From Parabacteroides sp. (lineage in GTDB: Bacteria; Bacteroidota; Bacteroidia; Bacteroidales; Tannerellaceae), in contig JAHHQS010000022.1 of assembly GCA_020026285.1 (NCBI GenBank), positions 1 through 36,029 on the forward strand: a DNA stretch of 36,029 bases. The letters run 5' to 3'. Under the pieces are notes generated by a model that was given only the letters and a program-made list of their open reading frames with translations, ran no database searches and was not told the origin of the DNA. Position 1 is the first letter of the stretch. Each line of letters begins with the position of its first letter. The position numbers and the translations under genes are program-made. Shown here piece by piece: positions 8,611-16,010 of the stretch.

Positions 8611-10125
8611 ATGTTTAAAAAATTCCATGGGTTCCAGATGGTAGAACAATACCAGGAACTGAAAAAAGCCAAACGTTTGGCAAAAGAGAAGAATTTTGTC
8701 CGAATATTCAAAATCCTTTTTGCTACAATCGTAGCGTTAGTTTTATGGCTTATTCCAACTGAATCGTTTGGGGTAGAAGGCCTGACTCTTATTGAACAGC
8801 GAACAATCGCTATTTTTGTTTTTGCAACATTAATGTGGGTACTCGAAGGTATTCCTGCATGGACTACTTCTGTATTGGTTGTTGTCTTGTTATTGTTTAC
8901 AACATCCGATAGTAGTTTGTGGTTTCTCAGAGAAGGTATACCTGAAGAAACTTTAGGAAAAGCAACAAGCTATAAGGCATTGATGCATTGTTTTGCCGAT
9001 CCGATCATTATGTTGTTTATAGGTGGTTTTATTTTGGCTATTGCTGCAACAAAAACAGGATTGGACAGTATGCTGGCTCGAGTTATGTTGAAACCTTTCG
9101 GAACACGCTCGTGCAATGTAATGTTAGGCTTCCTTATTGTTACTGCATTTTTCTCTATGTTCTTGAGTAATACAGCAACAGCTGCTATGATGTTAACATT
9201 TTTGACTCCAGTGTTAAAGGCTCTTCCCGCTGATGGAAAAGGAAAGATTGGTTTAGCTTTGGCTATCCCTGTTGCCGCCAATGTTGGTGGTATGGGTACA
9301 CCTATTGGAACACCTCCAAATGCAATTGCCTTGAAATATTTGAATGATCCCGAAGGATTGAATCTGAATATCGGGTTTGGTGAATGGATGTCATTCATGG
9401 TCCCTTTCACAATAGTTTTGATTTTTATTAGTTGGTTCGTTTTGTTACGTCTTTTCCCTTTCAAGCAAAAAACGATACATTTGGATATTACGGGAGAGGC
9501 TAAAAAAGACTGGCGTTCTATCGTTGTATATATCACATTTGCTGTAACAGTCTTTCTGTGGATTACAGATAAATTTACAGGTGTTAATTCGAATGTGGTT
9601 GCCATGTTGCCTGTTGGGGTATTCTGTGCGATAGGAGTGATAACCAAACGAGATTTGGAAGAAATCAACTGGAGTGTCTTGTGGATGGTTTCTGGAGGTT
9701 TCGCTCTTGGTGTTGCTTTAAATCAGACAGGTCTGGCTGCTCATATGATTCAGTCGATACCATTCGACCAGTGGTCTCCAATTGCGATGTTGATTGGTTC
9801 CGGATTAATCTGTTATGCAATGGCAAACTTTATCTCACATACAGCTACAGCTGCATTGCTTGTACCTATCCTGGCTGTTGCCGGAGTAAGTATGTCCGAA
9901 ATACTTCAGCCGTTAGGAGGCGTAAGTACATTATTGATTGGTGTTGCTTTAGGCTCTTCATTGGGTATGGTTTTGCCTATCAGTACTCCTCCAAATGCTT
10001 TAGCTCATGCAACCGGTCTGATTGAACAAAAGTATATGGCAAAAGTCGGTCTGATTATGGGTGTATTAGGTTTGGTGTTAGGTTATTTAATGTTGATTGT
10101 ACTCGGATCAAATGGATTGATTTAA
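8611..10125 (+). CDS. SLC13/DASS-family sodium:anion (dicarboxylate) symporter
   Basis: Inner-membrane carrier of the divalent anion:sodium symporter family, probably importing C4-dicarboxylates or similar anions with Na+. The product is 505 aa from the ATG at 8611 (ATG 8638 is an alternative). After a charged N-terminus (about 35 residues) come roughly a dozen hydrophobic segments. Both halves of the inverted-repeat fold are visible: SNTATAAMM with GTPIGTPPNAIA in the first half, and SHTATAALL with LPISTPPNALAHATG in the second. These are the family's Ser-Asn-Thr and Pro-Pro-Asn motifs that line the Na+ and carboxylate site. The second copy has His in place of Asn (SHT), a variation that would be worth comparing with characterised members. 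Monocistronic: own promoter and strong terminator. Confidence 0.92.
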   Translation: MFKKFHGFQMVEQYQELKKAKRLAKEKNFVRIFKILFATIVALVLWLIPTESFGVEGLTLIEQRTIAIFVFATLMWVLEGIPAWTTSVLVVVLLLFTTSDSSLWFLREGIPEETLGKATSYKALMHCFADPIIMLFIGGFILAIAATKTGLDSMLARVMLKPFGTRSCNVMLGFLIVTAFFSMFLSNTATAAMMLTFLTPVLKALPADGKGKIGLALAIPVAANVGGMGTPIGTPPNAIALKYLNDPEGLNLNIGFGEWMSFMVPFTIVLIFISWFVLLRLFPFKQKTIHLDITGEAKKDWRSIVVYITFAVTVFLWITDKFTGVNSNVVAMLPVGVFCAIGVITKRDLEEINWSVLWMVSGGFALGVALNQTGLAAHMIQSIPFDQWSPIAMLIGSGLICYAMANFISHTATAALLVPILAVAGVSMSEILQPLGGVSTLLIGVALGSSLGMVLPISTPPNALAHATGLIEQKYMAKVGLIMGVLGLVLGYLMLIVLGSNGLI

Positions 10126-10167
10126 TTTAATGATCGAAATATATCGAATCAATCAGTTAATATAATT

Positions 10168-10211
10168 CAGCCCGTTATTGATTTTTTTGAATCAGTAACG
10201 GGTTGTTTTTT
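10168..10211 (+). terminator. terminator of the DASS transporter gene
   Basis: A 16-bp stem with two wobble pairs (10168-10183 with 10190-10205; core CCCGTTA / TAACGGG), a 6-base loop and a T-run. Confidence 0.88.
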
Positions 10212-10290
10212 CTCTGTCTGAATCATTCAAAAAAACTTGCTTTTCGCCTTTAATTGTTGTATATTGGGAATACTGAAAAAAAGAAATACT

Positions 10291-10728
10291 ATGATTAAAG
10301 CAGTAGATTATAACAAGGTTCCTGAGAATTTTGCTCATTGCCTTGCCAAAGATTGTAAAAGGGCCGATTCTTGCCTGAGATATCAAATTTCCCGTTTCAT
10401 TCCAAACTCTATGTACTCTGTACGCATTGTCAATCCATTCAGACAAAAGCAGGGAGATAACTGTTCCGAATATTTGAGTGATGTTCTAGTAAAAGTTACT
10501 TATGGCTGGAATCATATGTTCGATAAGCTGATTCATGAGAAAGCTGTAGCTATCAAGAAAGAATTATCCGTACATTATGGGAAAACAGAATTTTATCGAT
10601 TGAAACGAAGTGAAAAAGGTTTTAGTCTGGAAGAGCAAGAGTATGTGAAAAATGTCTTTCTCCGTAATGGAATTAAAGAAGATCCTGTGTATGATGAGGT
10701 AAGATATGAATATGTTTGGTATAAATGA
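10291..10728 (+). CDS. DUF6078-like small Cys-motif protein, function unknown
   Basis: Unknown 145-aa cytoplasmic protein. Near the N-terminus is C17-x4-C22-x5-C28 (HCLAKDCKRADSCLR), with another Cys at 58, suggesting a metal or Fe-S binding site. The rest is basic and aromatic and ends YEYVWYK. It resembles the Bacteroidales family DUF6078 from memory, not by search. I start at the ATG at 10291; the frame is open 18 codons further, but there it runs toward the preceding terminator. No TAnnTTTG box is obvious. A set of dyad repeats and a terminator follow the stop. Confidence 0.68.
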   Translation: MIKAVDYNKVPENFAHCLAKDCKRADSCLRYQISRFIPNSMYSVRIVNPFRQKQGDNCSEYLSDVLVKVTYGWNHMFDKLIHEKAVAIKKELSVHYGKTEFYRLKRSEKGFSLEEQEYVKNVFLRNGIKEDPVYDEVRYEYVWYK

Positions 10729-10762
10729 CTCATGAATTAATTTATTATCAAAACTTTTTTTA

Positions 10763-10828
10763 GTTTCATGATGATGGAACTGCAGTTTCAATACCATGAA
10801 ACAAAAGTTTCCTGCCAGTGAAACTTTT
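10763..10828 (+). repeat. three tandem 22-bp dyad-symmetric repeats; the last doubles as a terminator
   Basis: Three units start at 10763, 10785 and 10807, each exactly 22 bp and each built as GTTTCA-N6-TGAAAC. Unit 1 is GTTTCA/TGGAAC, unit 2 is GTTTCA/TGAAAC, and unit 3 is GTTTCC/TGAAAC. Across units, other inverted repeats appear: GTTTCATG (10763-10770) with CATGAAAC (10795-10802), and a central AACTGCAGTT palindrome (10778-10787). Unit 3 with flanking A's and T's (10803-10811 pairs with 10820-10828) followed by TT is a plausible rho-independent terminator for the upstream gene. The 22-bp period, about two helical turns, also suits an operator array. Confidence 0.75.
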
Positions 10829-10922
10829 TTATGTTTATCGATTTGTCGCAATTTGATAGGACTTTGTCGTCTAAACGATGAGATTGAGTTGAAATATAAT
10901 CTCTGGTCTCTAGATTAATTTA

Positions 10923-10930
10923 TATATTTG
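10923..10930 (+). promoter_or_regulatory. -7 promoter box of the DPP IV-lipA operon
   Basis: TATATTTG followed by CC fits the consensus. It is 73 bases before the ATG at 11003 and 95 bases after the dyad array. It overlaps the in-frame TTG at 10928, which therefore cannot be the start. Confidence 0.5.
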
Positions 10931-11002
10931 CCATTCGAAAGAACTCTTTTTAAAGGCATATATGTTGCATTTTTAGAAAGGCTATTATACTCAAAGATAA
11001 TC

Positions 11003-13189
11003 ATGAAAGATAAAAATATGAAACGATTAGGTTTAGCTATGTTATTTTCGGCTTGTGTTGCCGGATGCTGGGCTCAAAATGGAAGTGAGCCTATAGAGCT
11101 GAAAGAAATCATTAATGGAAAATTCAGACAAGTTACTAATGTGGGTGAAATGCGTTCATTACCAGATGGTATCCACTATACAGCCATGAATCCGCAGCGT
11201 ACAATGATTGTGAAGTACTCTTATCGAACAGGGAATCCTGTTGATACTTTATTCAATGTAGCTACGGCTCGTGAATGTACTATCGACAAGTTTGATAACT
11301 ATACAATCAGCAGTACAGGTCATAGGATTCTTATTTCATGTGATACGGAGTCAATCTATCGTCGCTCTTCCAAAGCGAATGTATATGATTATGATGTTCG
11401 TCGTAATTTTCTGAAGCCATTGAGTAACACACCGGGTAAGCAGATGATTCCGACATTCTCTCCAGACGGACGTATGTGTGCTTATGTAAAAGATAACAAC
11501 ATCTGGATTCGTAAATTTGATTTTGATACAGAAATTCAGATCACCAAGGATGGTAAAATCAATTCTATATTAAATGGAGTAACTGATTGGGTGTATGAAG
11601 AAGAATTTTCTGTAACTAATTTGATGGCTTGGTCTCCTGATAGTAAGGTTCTGGCTTTTGTCCGTTCTGATGAAACAGAAGTTCCTGAATATTCAATGCA
11701 GATATATGGAAAAGGTTTGTATCCGGGATATTATAAATTTAAATATCCAAAAGCTGGCGAAAAGAATTCCAAGGTTTCTGTCATGGCTTATAACATTTCA
11801 AGTAAGGATACCAAGAAACTTAATGTTCCATTGGATGCCGACGGATATATCCCTCGTATAGCTTTTACTACAAAATCAGATCAGTTGGCAGTAATGACAC
11901 TGAATCGTCAGCAGAACCGATTTGATATGTATTATACAAATCCGAAAAGTGGAGTTTCCAAGTTGATTTTCAAGGATGAAAACAAATGTTATGTCGATTC
12001 CGAATGGTTGACATCAATCCGTTTTATGGAAAGTGGATTTACTTATGTAAGTGAACAGGATGGTTATTCTCATATTTATTTATATTCACCAACAGGAGTC
12101 TTGATCCGTCAGATAACAAAAGGAAATTGGGACGTTACGGCTTTGTTAGGATACGATGAGGAAAAGAAGGTTACTTATTATGAATCAGCAGAAGAAAGTC
12201 CGATGAATCGTGCTGTCTATATGATTGATGCTAAAGGTAAGAAAACGAAACTGTCAACTCAGTTAGGAACAAATCATGCTTCTTTCAGTGCCAATTTCGC
12301 TTATTATGTGAATCGTTATTCAAGTGTGAAAACACCAATGCAGATTACGGTAAATGAAACTAGGAAAAATCAGGTGTTGCGTGTTCTTCAGGATAATCAG
12401 TCATTGAAAAATAAACTGGCTCAGAAATCTTTTTCTCCGAAAGAATTTACAACGGTTACAACAGAATCTGGTTATGAATTAAATGCATGGATGGTTAAAC
12501 CAGTCAATTTTGATCCAAACAAGAAATATCCTGTATTAATGGTTCAATATAGCGGACCAAATTCTCAGCAGGTTCTGGATCAGTATGGAATGGATTGGGA
12601 ACAATACCTGGCTTCTAAAGGAATTATTGTTGCCTGTGTTGATGGTCGTGGAACAGGTGCTCGCGGGGAAGCTTTCCGCAAATGTACTTATTTAAAAATG
12701 GGTGTTCTGGAATCACAGGACCAGGTGGAAGCTGCACATGCTTTGGGAAAACTTCCTTATATTGATTCAAAAAGAATGGCTATCTGGGGATGGAGCTTTG
12801 GTGGATATAATACCTTGATGGCTTTGTCTGTAGGTAAAGGTACATTCAAGGTCGGTATTGCAGTCGCTCCTCCAACCGATTGGAGATATTATGATACGGT
12901 TTACACAGAACGTTTTATGCGAACACCGCAGGAAAACCATGATGGTTATGTAGAAACAGCTCCATTGAATAAAGTTAAGGATCTTCAGGGTAAATTGTTA
13001 TTGATTCATGGAACTGCTGATGATAATGTCCATTTTATGCAGACTATGGTGTATGCAGAAGCTTTGGTTCAGGCCGGAAAACAGTTTGATATGCATTTAT
13101 ATAAGGATCGTAATCATAGTATTTACGGCGGAAATACTCGTTATCACCTTTATACAAAGATGTCAAATTATCTATTTGAAAATTTGTAA
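11003..13189 (+). CDS. dipeptidyl peptidase IV (S9B prolyl oligopeptidase family)
   Basis: Exported serine exopeptidase that removes X-Pro (or X-Ala) dipeptides from peptide N-termini. The product is 728 aa from the ATG at 11003; ATG 11018 (MKRLGLAML) is an equally good start. The signal contains CVAGC, which fits a lipobox, but WAQ-N could also be a signal peptidase I site. The N-terminal beta-propeller (to about 480) carries the substrate-amine-binding double-Glu motif DWVYEEEF (D195). The C-terminal alpha/beta hydrolase has S598 in GWSFGGY, D673 in GTADDNVHF and H705 in DRNHSIYG. The nucleophile motif has Phe where many relatives have Tyr. lipA starts 2 bases after the stop, so the two form an operon. 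Confidence 0.93.
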   Translation: MKDKNMKRLGLAMLFSACVAGCWAQNGSEPIELKEIINGKFRQVTNVGEMRSLPDGIHYTAMNPQRTMIVKYSYRTGNPVDTLFNVATARECTIDKFDNYTISSTGHRILISCDTESIYRRSSKANVYDYDVRRNFLKPLSNTPGKQMIPTFSPDGRMCAYVKDNNIWIRKFDFDTEIQITKDGKINSILNGVTDWVYEEEFSVTNLMAWSPDSKVLAFVRSDETEVPEYSMQIYGKGLYPGYYKFKYPKAGEKNSKVSVMAYNISSKDTKKLNVPLDADGYIPRIAFTTKSDQLAVMTLNRQQNRFDMYYTNPKSGVSKLIFKDENKCYVDSEWLTSIRFMESGFTYVSEQDGYSHIYLYSPTGVLIRQITKGNWDVTALLGYDEEKKVTYYESAEESPMNRAVYMIDAKGKKTKLSTQLGTNHASFSANFAYYVNRYSSVKTPMQITVNETRKNQVLRVLQDNQSLKNKLAQKSFSPKEFTTVTTESGYELNAWMVKPVNFDPNKKYPVLMVQYSGPNSQQVLDQYGMDWEQYLASKGIIVACVDGRGTGARGEAFRKCTYLKMGVLESQDQVEAAHALGKLPYIDSKRMAIWGWSFGGYNTLMALSVGKGTFKVGIAVAPPTDWRYYDTVYTERFMRTPQENHDGYVETAPLNKVKDLQGKLLLIHGTADDNVHFMQTMVYAEALVQAGKQFDMHLYKDRNHSIYGGNTRYHLYTKMSNYLFENL

Positions 13190-13191
13190 TA

Positions 13192-14037
13192 ATGGTTGAA
13201 CATGTTAAGAAACCGGATTGGTTGAAGATCAGACTTCGTGGAAACGAACATTTCACGCAAACTAAAAAGATTGTAGAGTCTCATTGTCTTCACACAATTT
13301 GTACGAGTGGCAAGTGTCCGAATATGGGCGAATGCTGGAGCAGGGGTACTGCCACTTTTATGATTGGAGGAGATATCTGTACCCGTTCATGTCGTTTTTG
13401 TAATACGCTGACAGGGAAGCCGCATCCTTTGGATCCGAAAGAACCGGAGAATGTAGCTGAGAGTATTCGTTTGATGAAATTGAAACATGCGGTAGTTACT
13501 TCTGTTGACCGTGATGATCTTCCTGACCTGGGAGCGTCTCACTGGGCTGAAACTATACGAAAGATCAAACAAGTAAATCCTGAAACGACATTGGAAGTGC
13601 TGATTCCTGATTTTCAAGGGCGGTTGGATCTGGTAGATTTAGTTATCGATGCTGCGCCGGAAATAATTTCTCATAACATGGAAACGATTCGTCGTATATC
13701 TCCAAAAGTTCGAAGTGCAGCTCGTTATGATGTGAGTTTATCCGTATTGAAACGGATTGCTTCTCGAAATATTGTTGCAAAGACCGGTATCATGGTCGGA
13801 TTAGGAGAAACGGAAGAGGAGGTTTATGAACTGATGGATGATGTATTAGCAGCAGGGGTATCTGTTTTTACGATAGGACAGTATCTTCAGCCTTCAAGGA
13901 AGAATATTCCTGTAACAGAATATATTCATCCGGATCAATTCGAAAAATATCGTGTAATTGCCTTGGAAAAAGGATTTAAACATGTTGAAAGTGCGCCATT
14001 AGTACGTTCTTCTTATCATGCAGAGAAACATGTCTGA
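13192..14037 (+). CDS. lipA: lipoyl synthase
   Basis: Radical-SAM enzyme inserting two sulfurs into octanoyl groups on lipoyl domains of 2-oxoacid dehydrogenases and the glycine cleavage H protein. The 281-aa product has the auxiliary 4Fe-4S motif C37-x4-C42-x5-C48, the radical-SAM motif C63-x3-C67-x2-C70 (CTRSCRFC), the VTSVDRDDLPDLG segment and the C-terminal RSSYHAE whose Ser ligates the auxiliary cluster. All essential residues are present. It lies 2 bases after the DPP IV gene and must be co-transcribed; lipB is not in the window. A very strong hairpin terminator follows. Confidence 0.97.
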   Translation: MVEHVKKPDWLKIRLRGNEHFTQTKKIVESHCLHTICTSGKCPNMGECWSRGTATFMIGGDICTRSCRFCNTLTGKPHPLDPKEPENVAESIRLMKLKHAVVTSVDRDDLPDLGASHWAETIRKIKQVNPETTLEVLIPDFQGRLDLVDLVIDAAPEIISHNMETIRRISPKVRSAARYDVSLSVLKRIASRNIVAKTGIMVGLGETEEEVYELMDDVLAAGVSVFTIGQYLQPSRKNIPVTEYIHPDQFEKYRVIALEKGFKHVESAPLVRSSYHAEKHV

Positions 14038-14074
14038 TTTATATCAGTATTGATTTCTAATGAATAAAATATAT

Positions 14075-14133
14075 TTTGTCTGTCTTGTTAGATATAAATT
14101 GAATTTCTCTATCTAACAAGACAGACAAATTTT
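14075..14133 (+). terminator. 20-bp perfect-stem terminator after lipA
   Basis: 20 bases (14075-14094) pair perfectly with 14110-14129; core GTCTGTCTTG / CAAGACAGAC; 15-base loop; TTTT follows. The stem is unusually long for a terminator. An additional partial copy, TAGACAGACTTT, stands at 14171-14182. Confidence 0.85.
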
Positions 14134-14307
14134 GTATAATAAAAAGATTTATTTGGATTTTTTTATAAAATAGACAGACTTTATTCTTAAAATAAAAAAA
14201 ACATTTTGTGCTATTCATTTGTTTTAATATTAAGAATACTCAAAAGAGGAAAATCGAGAATCTGTAGTAATTGATATATGTTGAATTTTGATTATTGATG
14301 TTGAATT

Positions 14308-15456
14308 ATGGACCGAATAAACAAAAAATGGGATAATCAGGCATTAGGATTATTTCCTTTATGCTTATTTATGTTTTTAGAAAATTTTATTTCCTATTTT
14401 CAATCATATATCATATCTGTGTTATTTTGTATATTAAGTATAGTTATCTTTTATCTGTTGCGTAAAGATAAAATATACTTGTTTATGTTATTGCCAGCCT
14501 CTGCTACTTTTATTTTATATTCTATTTTTATGTATTTCATTCCGAAAAAGGATATTTTGGTAACTCATACGCCTTTAGTGACTGAAATCATTTTTGTAAT
14601 AGTACTATTATTTGTAAATATAAGCAAGCGCCCTATAATATATAAAATACATAAAAAAAAGGAACTTTCTTTTGAGAAGAGTGTTTATGTTGCAATGTTA
14701 GATGAGTTCTATTTAATATCCAAGATTGTTTTTCTGGCTTTCATTGCACATCTTGTTTTGGCTAGTGTTTATTATCTATTGTTCCCGGATAATACAATCG
14801 ATGTTCTTGTTTCTCACTTTGTCTATAGGGATTCGACATTATTAATAGCTGCTTTGATAATAGGATATGAATTTATTCGGCTGAAGTTGCTGAGAAAAGA
14901 ATTGAAAAAGGAGAAATGGCTTCCTATATTAGGTGATAACGGTAAGGTGATTGGATGTGTCGCTTATTCAATGAGTAAGTTATTGCATAAAAAGTATTTT
15001 CATCCAATTGTCCGTATTGTTTTAATATACAAAGGGAAATTGTTTTTAACAAGCAGGCTTCGTAATTCAATCGTTTCTGCAGCGAAGCTGGATCATCCTT
15101 TCTATCGGTATGTCTTGTTCCGTGAGACAATTGATATAGCTGTTCGTAAAACTTTTTCCGAACATAAATGTTCATGGAAAGATATACAACCTCATTTGTT
15201 GATTCGATATGTTTATGAAGATGCAAAAGTAAAACATCAGGTTTCATTATATGTTTTAAAGATAGAGGATGAGAAGCTGCTGGATCAATTGTCTGAACAA
15301 GGAGGCAAACTTTGGTCTACAACTCAGATTGATGAAAATATAAACAAAGGAATATTCTCTGTTTATTTTGAAAAAGAATATCCTTATCTTAAAAACACTA
15401 TTCTGTTGGCTGAGAATTATAATTCATTGGAGATTTGTGCTAAAGAAATCTCCTGA
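14308..15456 (+). CDS. six-helix membrane protein with a degenerate Nudix-like cytoplasmic domain
   Basis: No function assigned. The 382-aa product has about six hydrophobic segments (roughly 14-30, 34-51, 57-78, 88-104, 136-158, 174-190), then a basic linker and a soluble domain from about 204. That domain opens WLPILGDNGKVIGCVAYS, then HPIVRIVLIYKGKLFLTSR (232-250), the pattern by which Nudix hydrolases of the isopentenyl-diphosphate-isomerase-like group start. Where the Nudix box should be there is E273-x7-KTFSEH (281-286) in place of REUxEE: only one of the paired metal-binding acidic residues remains and the leading Gly is missing. So the fold is probably kept while catalysis is probably lost, and a nucleotide-sensing or scaffold role is possible. 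It is more A+T-rich than its neighbours. Its stop abuts the yfcE-like stop on the other strand with no gap. No standard promoter box was found in 14134-14307. Confidence 0.7.
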   Translation: MDRINKKWDNQALGLFPLCLFMFLENFISYFQSYIISVLFCILSIVIFYLLRKDKIYLFMLLPASATFILYSIFMYFIPKKDILVTHTPLVTEIIFVIVLLFVNISKRPIIYKIHKKKELSFEKSVYVAMLDEFYLISKIVFLAFIAHLVLASVYYLLFPDNTIDVLVSHFVYRDSTLLIAALIIGYEFIRLKLLRKELKKEKWLPILGDNGKVIGCVAYSMSKLLHKKYFHPIVRIVLIYKGKLFLTSRLRNSIVSAAKLDHPFYRYVLFRETIDIAVRKTFSEHKCSWKDIQPHLLIRYVYEDAKVKHQVSLYVLKIEDEKLLDQLSEQGGKLWSTTQIDENINKGIFSVYFEKEYPYLKNTILLAENYNSLEICAKEIS

Positions 15457-15951
15457 TTAACGATTTCCCAATTCTATTACTTCCAGGTCTTTAATTTTAT
15501 CTCCATCAATAGAAAAGCGAAGTAAAGTTCTTTTTACATGAAAACCACTTTTCCCTGCTGCTCCTGGATTCATATGCAGACATTGAAGGGTTGGATCAAA
15601 GACAACTTTTAATATATGAGAGTGTCCGGCAATAAAAAGGTTGGGTCTTGTTATAAACAGTTCTTTTCTGATTTCCGGATTATAACGTCCGGGATAACCT
15701 CCTATATGAGTCATCATTACTTTTACACCTTCTATTTGGAAGTGGGCTGTTTTGGGAAATTCCAGTCGGATGTTTTCTCCATCGATATTACCATAAACAG
15801 CTCTCAAAGGTTTTATGGCTGCTAGCTGCTTAACCAGATCATCAGATCCGATATCTCCTGCATGCCAGATTTCATCGCATTCACTGAAATATTTAATATA
15901 TTTCTCATCCCAATAACCGTGGGTATCTGATAAAAGACCTATTTTTCTCAT
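15457..15951 (-). CDS. YfcE/MJ0936-type metallophosphoesterase
   Basis: Small cytoplasmic calcineurin-like phosphodiesterase of 164 aa. All metal-site motifs are present in order: SDTHG (8-12), HAGDIG (30-35), YGNID (53-57), MTHIGG and AGHSH. YfcE-type enzymes hydrolyse model phosphodiesters in vitro; the physiological substrate is generally unknown. The start MRKIGLLSDTHG is the canonical family start. It converges tail to tail on the membrane pseudo-Nudix gene (stops adjacent) and is divergent from ppk1, with 59 bases between the two ATGs. Confidence 0.9.
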   Translation of the reverse strand: MRKIGLLSDTHGYWDEKYIKYFSECDEIWHAGDIGSDDLVKQLAAIKPLRAVYGNIDGENIRLEFPKTAHFQIEGVKVMMTHIGGYPGRYNPEIRKELFITRPNLFIAGHSHILKVVFDPTLQCLHMNPGAAGKSGFHVKRTLLRFSIDGDKIKDLEVIELGNR

Positions 15952-15971
15952 AAATCCATTCTTTTGTTAGG

Positions 15972-15989
15972 CAAAAGTATTTATATTTA
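15972..15989. promoter_or_regulatory. back-to-back divergent -7 boxes, yfcE-like / ppk1
   Basis: CAAAAGTA (15972-15979) reads TACTTTTG on the minus strand and serves the yfcE-like gene. Two bases further, TATATTTA (15982-15989) is a one-mismatch -7 box on the plus strand, 21 bases before the ppk1 ATG. A small CTTTTG/CAAAAG inverted repeat (15961-15977) overlaps the minus box. Confidence 0.5.
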
Positions 15990-16010
15990 CAGAACTAAGC
16001 GACTAATACG

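Noticed and set aside
8970..9668. 232-codon open frame antisense to the DASS transporter
   Set aside because: It is a shadow of a long hydrophobic gene: no promoter, no recognisable domain, and the sense frame is a clear conserved family.
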